Assembly (NCBI GenBank): GCA_032158125.1
Contig: JASKOT010000053.1
Location: 1-64,000 of the forward strand
Direction: 5' to 3'
From: Papiliotrema nemorosa
Taxonomy: Eukaryota > Basidiomycota > Tremellomycetes > Tremellales > Rhynchogastremaceae
Length of the DNA stretch: 64,000 bases
Part shown: positions 49,740 to 59,189 of the stretch, in pieces
Layout of the letters: every line of letters begins with the position of its first letter
Numbering within the stretch: the first letter of the stretch is position 1
Translations under genes and position numbers: made by a program
Notes under the pieces: generated by a model
What the model saw: the letters and a program-made list of their open reading frames with translations, nothing else
Databases searched by the model: none
Told to the model about the DNA's origin: nothing

Positions 49740-50834
49740 ATGTCCAATCCCGTCTTCAAAGACTCGATTCTCCTGCTGGTGATCTCTGACATGGCTATAG
49801 TCGAATGATGCTAACGGCATCTAGGGCGACTCGTTGACTGAGCCTTGGGCAGCGGGAGCTCTAGGTCAGCGTTTAGCAGAGTACTACCGTCGTACGCTGG
49901 ACGTTGTCAACCGCGGATACGGAGGTGAGTGCTCGATCGTGTAGAAGCTGACCACTGCAGGCTATAACACTGAGTGGTGAGCAGGATTTCACACGCTCGA
50001 GCATCGTTCACCCTACGCAGGATTCTCCCAGTCTTCAAGCGAACATTCGCGACTCGGGCAGACGCAGAACAGGGAAAGGCACAGCCAGTCAAGCTCGTTA
50101 CCATCTGGCTGGGTGAAGTCTCTATCCCTGTGACCCGGTGAATGCTGATGCGCTAGGGGCAAATGACTGCGTTATCCCTGGCGACTTTCAACATGTCCCT
50201 CTTGACCGATACAAGTCGAACCTTTCGAAACTTATCAGCTGGATTCGATCTCCGTCCTCCGAATATTACTCGCCAGATACCGCCATTATCATGATTACAC
50301 CTCCTCCGGTCATCGACGAAAAGTGGTTCAAGGCAATGCAGAAGTTGCAGGCGGAGAGAGGTCAAGAGGTGTCTCAGCAACATACCCGGACGTCTGAGCG
50401 CGCTCACACTTATGCAAAAGCTTGTCTCGAAGTCGCCGAGGGAGAGCAGGTGCAGTGCATCGACATGTACTCGGGCTTGATTGAGGCGGCGGGCGGCTCC
50501 GATTTGGAACATCTCGATGCCTACCTCTCGTGAGTGGTCGGTGAAGGACTGGATTGATACATAGTGATGGCTTGCATTTCACCTCCCTTGCCTACGAAGT
50601 CCTCTTCGAGAAACTCGTGGCTATGATAGAGAAGGAGTTCCCAAAACTCAACCCAATGTCTCTGTCTGTTGACGTTCCTCTGTGCGTGCACTACCCCACC
50701 GCGTCCACCATACTGAGCTCACACATTTCAGATGGTACACTCTCGACCCGGTCAAACCTGAGGCCTTGGAGTCGACAGGGGATACGCAGAGAACGGCTGG
50801 TTCGGTAGAGTTTGACGAAGCTCCTCAGGCATGA
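49740..50834 (+). CDS. IAH1: Isoamyl-acetate-hydrolysing esterase, SGNH/GDSL type
   Basis: Seven exons encode 279 residues. GDSLTEP carries the catalytic Ser near residue 15 (block I), NRGYGGYNTEW supplies the block II glycine, IWLGANDC the block III Asn, and SDGLHFTSLAYEVLF the block V Asp-x-x-His pair. Spacing matches the yeast Iah1 family. It hydrolyses short acetate esters such as isoamyl acetate in the cytosol; there is no signal peptide. A 16-nt exon (49961-49976) encodes the YNTEW part. The C-terminal extension after residue 235 is acidic and not typical of yeast. Confidence 0.92.
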
Positions 50835-51262
50835 GGCATGACGCTTCGTAAATCGATAGAAATGCATTTGACCAAATGACCGCGCGTAGCATGACGTGTG
50901 TGCGCAGTGCCAAAGTATTGAGCTGCGGACAAAAGTTACAACTAATTCTCTGATGGAGACGACAACGAGACATAGCCTTACCGGTGTCCAGCCAGCTCTC
51001 AGGCATCGATCATCCCAAGACGTGAAGTCCGAGCTACGCAACTGTAGACAGGATGGTGCCATGAAGGCCGAGTAAGACGCACCAACGCGTCGTGCTCATG
51101 TTTCATCGTTGACGCGGCTGCCTTGATGATGCCCTCTCGTCTCAATGTTGAATCATCTTGATTACACTTCAACACTGTCCGATAGCAACTTGCGGCTCAA
51201 TTGATCGCTGCCCGATACATAGCGAGTGAAGCGCCTTCATTCGTTGTCCATACCGAGTGCAA
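50835..51262. other. Intergenic / promoter region of the LIM protein gene
   Basis: There are no domain-bearing frames. Minus-strand frames here (50691-51062) are antisense to the esterase end and look spurious. I see nothing else in it. Confidence 0.4.
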
Positions 51263-53202
51263 ATGTCAGGGTCCTATGGTCAAGGTACGGCTCAACTTCC
51301 ACTATATGTCTACCTTCGACTGACAACCTTCCAGGTCATCAGGCGTCCTGGCAGAACCTGGACGAGTATGGTCGAGCTCAACGATACCACGATGGAGTGC
51401 CACAGTATGAACAGTCCTCCATCGATCATCTGACCCATTCATTCGCTCGAAGCTCGCTTGATGATCAATCTTCCTTCTATCATCCCCACTCGACGCAACC
51501 CGTAGCACCCTTGTCATCATCACACCCACTTCATTCTAGCGATGCTTCCGCCCAGTATCAGAAAGACCCGACAGTACAGGCAATCCCGGCTCCACAGCCG
51601 AAAACAAGCTATGATGCGCCGGTCTTTCAGACATTTCAAGATCGCAAGCGGGCCAAGGAGGCGGCCTGGCGAGCGCAGCAAACGGCTCAAACTCGACCAT
51701 CCCCTCCTGCAGTCATTGCGATCCCGCCGGCAATAAGCAGAGAATGGACACCACCGTTCTCGACGATCGCAATGATGGGTCAGCCTGGCGGCGTACAACC
51801 CCCTCTCCCTCCCTCTCGATCTAACTCCGTCAGTCCTCTGCCGAGAAGTCCCTCGATACCTACACCAACAAGATCCCCTCTTCCCACTCCCCCGCCGTCG
51901 ATCACGCCACCTGGAGGAACGGCAGGTCCACTACGACCTGTACCACCCACCATCGTTCAACCGATACAGGCAACTCTCGAGAGATCCGACACTGTGTCTT
52001 CGGTCAAATCTCTCGACAGGATGGATTTTTCGCCGAACGGCCGTCGACCTCTGCCCAGGACACCGGTGGCAGTCAACAGTTCGAAAAGTCTGGATCGAGG
52101 GCTACCTAGCAAAGGCATCGACAAGCGGGATGGAAGGCGTCAACAGCCATCCATCGTTATCGAGGAAGATGAGGATGCCTTGTCGCAGAGTGGATATACC
52201 AGTTCACGTCCAGTCGTCATTGGCAAGGAGATCGATAATCCTTACCCCCCTCCACCCACTCCACCACCAGTCAGAATGGAATTGCCAGATATAGTAGCGA
52301 CCCAATCGAACAGGAGCCCAGCGAAATTTACACCTCTGCCCTCTTTCAAGCTCCCTGAGGGCGATTCGGACGATGATTTACGGGAGCCTCCCCGATCATC
52401 TCCTACTGTCGCCCTACGAGAGCTTCCTCTTATATCCGTGTCGTCAAATGAGGCAGGTCCATCTACCGCACCAACCACCATCCAATCTCCCGGCAGTGCT
52501 ATCATTTGCGCTGGATGCGGAAACCTAATCATCGGGCGAATCGTCAATGCGATGAACCAGAGGTTTCATCCTCAGTGTTTCAGGTGCAATGAGTGTGGTG
52601 AATATCTCGAGCACGTTAGTAGTTATGAATGGCACGGCAAGGCATATTGTCACCTCGACTATCACGACGTATGTGGATCCTCCGGTCATAGTGATGAGAA
52701 AAGATGCGCTGACTGGCCCAGAAATTCGCCAACCATTGCTACCACTGCAAAACTCCCATTGTCGATGACCGGTTTGTGACACTGGACGATCCCACACTTG
52801 GTATACGTTATTACCATGAGCTGCACTTCTTCTGCTCGGAGTGCGGTGACCCCTTTCTGGATCCGTCGAAATCATCCGCGCCTGGGACGAACCGCTCTGG
52901 CGAAGGGGATGAGGAAGGAGAGACAAGTCCATTCGTCATTCAGAAAGGCCATCCGTACTGCGAGAAATGCCACCTGCGTCTGCACAAACCAAAATGCCGC
53001 GCTTGCAAGAAACCGATACCGGATATCGCTTTGAACGCTCTTGGTGCGCAATGGCACAAAGAGTGCTTTGTTTGCACGGTGAGATCCCACAGAACGAGCA
53101 ATCGCTGATTTTCAGTCCTGCAGTCGTGAATTTCCCAACAATCTGTTCTTCCCCAGGGATGGTGCCGCGCTGTGCACAGAATGTTGGGAGCAGACAGTCT
53201 GA
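51263..53202 (+). CDS. Paxillin-like LIM-domain protein (Pxl1 type)
   Basis: Four exons give 599 residues. The first 400 are disordered and Pro/Ser-rich with SH3-type PxxP runs (PPLPPSRSNSVSPLPRSP, PYPPPPTPPPVRMELPDI) and several SLDRMDFSP-like repeats. Three LIM modules follow. LIM1 is CAGCGNLIIGRIVNAMNQRFHPQCFRCNECGEYL ending CHLDYHD; LIM2 starts CYHCKTPIVDDRF and ends with CEKCHLRLH; LIM3 begins CRACKKPIPDIALNALGAQWHKECFVC and ends CTECWEQ. Each pairs Cys and His as zinc ligands. The architecture matches paxillin-like Pxl1, which works at the actomyosin ring and in polarity. A Glu/Gly-rich insert inside LIM2 (SGEGDEEGE) lengthens that module. The short first exon (51263-51284) gives the ATG. 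Confidence 0.85.
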
Positions 53203-53262
53203 TTGTTTACATAGTTTAGAGTATATCTCATGTACAAGATTCGATGTTTCCTCTATAAAAGT

Positions 53263-54929
53263 CTATCCGACATATCCACTTTGATTCAACCATATCGTAG
53301 GCTGCACCAAGTGCACAGTGCCGCCATCTATAGTGCCAGGCGGGCAACCAGGTTTGGACACATTTCCAACCCACAATGCGTTGCAGCCAGGCAACTGGTT
53401 TATGGGTGATATTGCGCCCACAACCTCGTCGACAATCGGTGTCTGACCGAGGCACGCACGACCCGCGGCGTCGTCATACGATTTAGCGAGAATAGGGCAA
53501 TTGGACACGTCAGTGTAGTCTGTAGTGATCAACGCACACTCGCGCCAAGTCTGGAACGTACCGGTGCCTTCGACCGTCTGATTCATATATCGACAATCTG
53601 TGACCACCTTGTCAAATGTATCAGCTGTTCCGTCAGTATCAGACTGACCTCTCGAGCAAGGTCTCACGCTTCCAGCCAAACATAAAGTCGGCATGTATCC
53701 CATAACCGGTAGTGTCTCCATTCGACAAGACGTAGGTGATTTCTCCGTCACCGTTGTACGGTACATCTCTGGTGAGCCAGTGGGCTTCAAACTGCAGAGT
53801 GACGAATTTCTTTGGAAATTCTGGCCATCAGACTCGTCTTTGGATCTTCGCACCTTTGGGACAATAATAGCCGTTAGCTCCGTCGTCTGGGTATGCTGGG
53901 AATCAGCTAACTCAACACGCTTCGAGGTTGATGACGACTTACAAACATGGCCCGTATAGTTGCCATCGCTTGCGTATACTCCGTCCCAGCAGCTTGGGCT
54001 GCCTGTCAATACAAACATGGCTCATAAACTCACAATTGCACGACCATGACCAGTCCCCCACACTGAGCATTGGGGAAGCCTTTCGACATGATGTCTTTGC
54101 CGGGGCCTCTGAAGCATTGGTACCAGGCTGCGCCGTAAAAGCTGCCACTGGTCAGCCATGACTGACAACGTGAACGTCCAGCTAGCTAGACGTACGGGTC
54201 TTGTGGGTCCGCCCAGCGCCTATACGGGCTGCCGGCTACAATGTTGTAATTATCTGGGAATGGGTAGATCGGGACTCCAGTGGGCGCCTTGAAGAAATAG
54301 TAAAAATTGTGACGGCCAAGAGTCACAGTTCGGAATGAACCATTCGTGTATCGATAGTACAGTTCGGGCACCCAGTATAGAGACTTGTCGTCTTGTATGG
54401 GTAATGTCGAACAATTGGCGAGCTTTTGAGCATCGGTTGCCGAGATGAGGTCGGGAGTGAAATAGTTGGATCCAGCAATTCGATGCAAGTGACCCCCCAG
54501 CTCGCCCGGGTTGACGATAGGGTCCAGCCGAGTGACAAAAGCGGAATGGAAAGATGAAAACACGAAATGGTCTCCGGATCTGTTGCCAAATTTAGCAATG
54601 TCGCCAGGTTGACCGATATTTACACCTCCTTCGCTGATTGGTAGTGGATTCCCGCCATTGTCGATCGTGCCAGACGACTTGTGAGAATTTTTGGGTATCA
54701 CGACCGCACATACCGCTACGACAATCACCAAGACGACAAAGAGCCCAGCGATCCATGCGGCAAAGATGAGCCGGCCCCTACGCGTCGTCGGGAACCGAAA
54801 ACAAGACCGATGCGGGGGGGCGACATTTGCATCTGCCTCTACCTTGGACGAGGTAGCATCAGGCCTGGGCCGTGGTGGGAGGGGGGGAGGCGTCAAGGGC
54901 AGTCCTTTCTCCACCGTCGATGCTGACAT
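53263..54929 (-). CDS. Membrane-anchored DUF1996 protein
   Basis: A short cytosolic N-terminus (PLTPPPLPPRPRP) and signal anchor (LIFAAWIAGLFVVLVIVVAVCAVVI) lead to a lumenal/extracellular DUF1996 domain. Family cues are DPIVNPGELGGHLHRIAGSNYF, DDKSLYWVPELYYRYTNGSF, FPDNYNIVAGSPY, SCWDG and the later ELPVMGYMPTLCL and CALITTDYTDVSNCPIL stretches with paired cysteines. DUF1996 is widespread among secreted fungal proteins; many are induced during stress or infection. No enzymatic role is firmly assigned to the family. The start at 54929 was chosen over open codons to 55004 because those lack ATG. The C-terminus has several introns. Confidence 0.8.
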
Positions 54930-55621
54930 GAAAACGCGGTCTCGATGAAATGGTATCCAAGATGCCAAGCTATCTCTGCGTGTGTTTTTGGGATGACTCG
55001 CCAAGGGTATGGAGATGGGTATCAGATGGAAGACCTCAGACGGGGTCCAACTATATTGCGCAGTACGGCAGTCTCGGAATGAAAGGTGATGATAAGAAGG
55101 ATGAAGTCGAGGACCAAGTCGAACGATGGGATATCCGCGAAGGCGTTTTCTTCGAGGCGGTGTAGAGTCACGAAGGGGGGAGCAAGAAAGAAATCATCGG
55201 GAGGGTGTGGGGTCTCCACACATTCGCCACTGAACAAAGCAAAGGGTGGTTTGACGCGTTTGGCCGTGTTTCAGGACTCGTGTGTCGTCCGTTGGTCACA
55301 TCTGTTACTTGGGTATATCAATGCATGCCTTGGAGACGATCCCCAAGGATACCGCTCGTGATCAACGGCCTCCCTTCAAGGAAACGTTGATTGTCTTCGA
55401 ACGTCCCTTTCAACGGGAGATGCGACTACCAGGAACCCGTTGCCTTCCCTTTGAGAAATATGACTTCCAAGAGACGGGAGTGATCGACGTGGTTCGATTC
55501 TTGCCGTGGATAGGTATATAAACGTTGTGTATCGCTGATGTATCGGCCAATCTCCTTTCCCTCTACATTCATTCCTCATTCGACCACTGTTCTCCTTCAC
55601 CCTTACAACGCATTATATACC
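54930..55621. other. Divergent promoter region with a TATA box
   Basis: Spacer between the DUF1996 gene (minus) and the DUF3455 gene (plus). TATATAAA occurs at about 55515-55522, roughly 100 nt before the plus-strand ATG, followed by a C/T-rich run. Open frames at 54950-55521 have no domain. Both genes encode exported proteins, so coordinated expression is possible but unproven. Confidence 0.45.
55515..55522 (+). promoter_or_regulatory. TATA-like box of the DUF3455 gene
   Basis: TATATAAA lies about 100 nt upstream of the ATG at 55622 and before a C/T-rich start region. It is one of the two best TATA matches in the window, and the other also precedes a secreted-protein gene. Confidence 0.5.
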
Positions 55622-56421
55622 ATGTTGTTCCTCTCGTCTTTCTTTGCCCTGCTCGTTGCACCCACCATCCTATCCGCTCCTACTTCCATCTCGTCTTTGC
55701 AGAGTTCAAATTTTCGAGATCTCACACGATCTCTTCCCCAGAATTGCCCGCTCAATGGGTTTGCGATCCCCATCCCAATGGGGCTCACCTTGTCGCAGGG
55801 TGAAGTGCCAGTCTTGGCTACCGTGGGTCGCGGCACGCAAAATTACACTTGCACCGCAGGCAAATTCGTCTCAGCTGGAGCAGTCGCAAAGTAGGTACCA
55901 GATGGCTAGCGTTTTGACTAACACTCGCAGTCTTTACGATGTTTCGTGCTTGTTCACAATGACCAAAATGTTCACGTCCACCGCGACCGTGTCAGGGATT
56001 CTACCTCAACTCGCGCTTAAAGGCCTTACATATCCCGATAATTCTAAACTTCCCGTTGCTGTTCATCATTTCTTTGTGTACGTCTTGTTCATGAACATTG
56101 AGCCAGACTGATCGAACAGGACCACTCCCGGCGGCGCCGGAATCTCGCCCGAGTTTGCCTCCTCCACCGACAAGACTATTTTCAAGCGAGACTCTGGAGT
56201 CGACGCTCCTAATCCGACCGTCAACGTACAGTACCTCAAGCTGACAGGTCTCGCCGATCAGGGCACTCTGGCCAAGACAGTCTATCGGTTGGACACTGCG
56301 AATGGGCAACCTCCCGCTTCGGTGAGTGCAGACATCTTTGCCACTCGCTGATTTCCAGTGTTCGAAGGAAGGCGAATCTTTGACCGTGCAATACAGTGCC
56401 ATGTATTATTTCACCAAGTAG
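55622..56421 (+). CDS. Secreted DUF3455 protein
   Basis: Four exons (55622-55890, 55931-56077, 56120-56321, 56359-56421) give 226 residues. A clear signal peptide (LFLSSFFALLVAPTILSA) starts the chain. Family signatures are PVLATVGRGTQNYTCTAGKF, GAVANLYDVSCLF, AVHHFFVTTPGGAGISPEF, DAPNPTVNVQYLKLTGL, TVYRLDTANGQPP, ending with CSKEGESLTVQYSAMYYFTK. DUF3455 proteins are small secreted proteins of fungi and some bacteria with no established reaction. The upstream frame (from 55538) adds residues without improving the signal, so I used the ATG at 55622. Confidence 0.85.
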
Positions 56422-56439
56422 GCCTTGACATACACTCGG

Positions 56440-57628
56440 TCACGATGTCGATGCATCCACAATGTCCCATCCTTGTTCGTCGTCTGGGCCGTGGATGGCC
56501 TCGACTACCTTGACCACATCTAAGCTAAATCCAAGATGCCTGACCAAAGCCGTGCCGGGCTCATGGGACCTCGTGCCCAAACCAACCTCCCTAGTCATCT
56601 CGTCCAGGATCCGAAGGAGAGAGGTGGCAGGGATCCTTACATTGTCCTCTCCTCCTGAAGATACCCCGATCCCTTCCACCCCTTGCGACCAACCGAGATA
56701 AGCGACGGATTGAGCAAGAAGGGCAAAAGCGGTCAAAAATTGTCGGTATTTGGCATTGGATCTGCCGTCCTTTTTCTTTGCTGAGCTTGACATCCAAAGC
56801 ACATATTTCTCGCGAAATTTTGTCGTGTGGAGAAAAGGTGCGTTGGACCGGATCACTGGCCGGCCAACGTGGTTCTGTTGGGGAAAGGTCGGTTGATAAG
56901 GTAGAGCAACGGATAGATACCGTGAAACAAGCGATATAAAGTGAACTAAGTGAAGTAGGGCGGCGTTGAGCAAAGTGGAGTCTTGTTCTGGGCATCAGTA
57001 CTCGCTTCATGTCCGTATGCACCTCTAAATGACGTTGGCTCTGGGATGAAAAGCCCCGCGATCCGCCATATGCTATCCACTCGCTCAATACCAAAGATGT
57101 TGGCAGCTTCGCCGACCAAAACCCGGCGTGCATGCAGGATACGCTGGGTGATTTGAGATTGGCTGGTATGGTAATTGGTTATTGCTCGTTGATAGCGTGT
57201 CCTGACGAGTGTGATGGCATTGGAGTGGATAGGTTTTTGATGACAGGCTGGAGAGCTAGCAATGACTTGATCATATCAGCACCTGAAAGGGCCATGACTA
57301 TGACTCACAGCGATCTAGCTCAGCTTGTTTCGAGGTGATCTGCATCTGCAGATGGGCGCATTCGGCTTCCTGAGAAGTAACCTGCGCGCGCAGCAACCGC
57401 CAGGACGATAATCTCCGGTCTTTTTCGTCCCACTGCGCGCTCGACTGGATCACTGCGGTTTGACATTGAGTTCGAAGGCTTTCTGCATAACGTCGATTAG
57501 AGGTTACACTGCATGCGTTAAACGGTTACGGCGGGATCGAGAAAGGAGAAACTCCCTCACCCCTCGTCTATGCATTTTGCGCAATATAGCGCCTGCTTGC
57601 TGGTCCGGCAGCATCCGCAAAGGTGCAT
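56440..57628 (-). CDS. ATG14: Atg14-like autophagy subunit of the PI3-kinase complex
   Basis: Four exons (57628-57561, 57508-57309, 57265-57023, 56987-56440) give 352 residues. The N-terminus MHLCGCCRTSKQALYCAKCID matches the Cys-rich motif of Atg14/Barkor. A coiled coil follows (WDEKDRRLSSWRLL, CAHLQMQITSKQAELDR). The membrane-binding half shows ILHARRVLVGEAANIFGIERV, WRIAGLFIPEPTSFRE, LLNAALLHLVHFISLVSRYLSVALPYQP and KYRQFLTAFALLAQSVAYLGWSQG. Atg14 brings Vps34 kinase to the phagophore for autophagy. The paralogous Vps38/UVRAG family shares the latter part but lacks the N-terminal cysteines. Identity depends on a splice model that joins four exons in phase. The gene lies 303 nt from SHO1, divergently. 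Confidence 0.72.
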
Positions 57629-57931
57629 GAGCGTCTGATAAACGTGAGGTGTATAGCAATAATGAGGGACGCACACGGGGCGTGGTGTGATGACGGAGAT
57701 GGTGTGAGTATAAATATTACGTAATTGTCAACTGATTTGATGCACTGCTCTTGTCGTCTTCTTGTTTCAACCCAACCCAACAATCAATCACTTTCGTCTT
57801 TGGCATTCACTCTCTCCCTTTGACCAAGAGGTCATCACAGATCAGCTCTTGATAGGTACTGGGCAGCGTCGATCTTGATTTCAACACGAACTATCATCGA
57901 TACAGGTCACTCTCACCTGTCTTCTTGTGAC
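57629..57931. promoter_or_regulatory. ATG14 / SHO1 divergent promoter
   Basis: 303-nt spacer between divergent starts. It contains a C/T-rich run just before the SHO1 ATG. No certain regulatory site was identified. Confidence 0.4.
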
Positions 57932-58966
57932 ATGCTCAACAATTTTTACCCGGGATTTATCCTGCGACATCCAGTCTTCCTGGTCACCTTTCTTATCGCC
58001 ATCCCAGCATGGGTCATCGCGTTTGCGGCGCAATGTGCTGCTGAAGCGCAATACAGTACGTTGATGACATTGTCAAAAGCTCCGACTGATCCGCAGCAAC
58101 GCTTGACGGCACACCAGTTGTCAAATACCTGTGGTACAGCATCTGGATACAATTAGCAGTCATTATACATCTCTTGTCAGCGTGACCTCTTGGGCAAGCT
58201 GACGTCCAGCCTTGCTCTGGCCACCGATCAACTCGCTCTGCACCGCTTCCAATTGGCCATTGTCCTTGTCATCGCAGAGGTGTTTGCCGTCTATGGAACC
58301 GAATTTATCTTTTCAGATCGTGGAGCGCTGATTGCGGTCGGTGTAGGATCATTGCTGCTCGCCATGGTCGATGTGAGTGTTGACAACGAGCTTTGTCTGA
58401 CCCACAGTTGGTGTGGATCCTGTATTTGACCTCGGAAGAAGGGACGCCATTCTACACGTTGCTCACGATGGGCGGGACTGGCGGTCTCTCGGGTCATGCC
58501 AGATCGACACGACGGGAATCCATGACCGGATTCTCTGGAGGCGAACGAGGTGAAGTCGGTACGCCGCGAGGTGTTGGCTTGAACAACGGAGGCTACGCCA
58601 TGGGCATTTCGGGCTTGGGCGGTTACGCTCCAGCGGAGACCACTCCGCAAAAGGTGACTGCTGTACGAGACGAATATGGAAACCACAGTCCGGCACACTC
58701 AGAGGAGCGATTCAAGCAGAGAGCAAAGTACGTCGTGATGAACAAAGTCAAGCTGAACATCAACAGGGCCATGTATGCTTACAGTGCCTCGCCTGACGAT
58801 CCCAATGAGGTGTCCTTTGCCAAAGGTGACATCTTGGAGGTGATGGACAACACGGGTAAATGGTTCCAGGTCCGAACGGCTTCCGGTCAGACAGGGGTGA
58901 GTCGGTGTCGGGGGGCTTCCAGCTCACGTCAAGATTGCGCCGTCAAACTACCTCACTCTTCTCTAG
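57932..58966 (+). CDS. SHO1: Osmosensor Sho1, four-pass membrane protein with C-terminal SH3 domain
   Basis: Five exons (57932-58055, 58118-58175, 58210-58372, 58408-58896, 58934-58966) give 288 residues. Four membrane helices occupy roughly the first 120 residues (FLVTFLIAIPAWVIAFAAQC; WYSIWIQLAVIIHLFLAL; FQLAIVLVIAEVFAVYG; ALIAVGVGSLLLAMVD). A linker (TPFYTLLTMGGTGG) leads to an SH3 domain: RAMYAYSASPDDPNEVSFAKGDILEVMDNTGKWFQVRTASGQTG, completed by a 33-nt last exon encoding IAPSNYLTLL. The SH3 domain binds Pbs2 MAPKK in the high-osmolarity glycerol pathway. The acceptor used is AAG at 58931-58933, so this exon is easily missed. Confidence 0.92.
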
Positions 58967-59189
58967 GACCTCGGCGTGGATGTTCCAGTAGACCCAAGAG
59001 AGGCAATACTGAAATCTTACGTCGCGCTACATGTAAAGTAACCTGTTCTGATGAATTGAGGGTCTACAACACCCATTGCACAGCGCGCCAACGAGGAAAT
59101 TTGAGCTTTCCAGACAGTTTATACAATCTTGGCAGACAGCTCAAGCGGCCCTGCTGTGCAGGCAGAACTCCCCCGAGCCTTCCGCCTCG

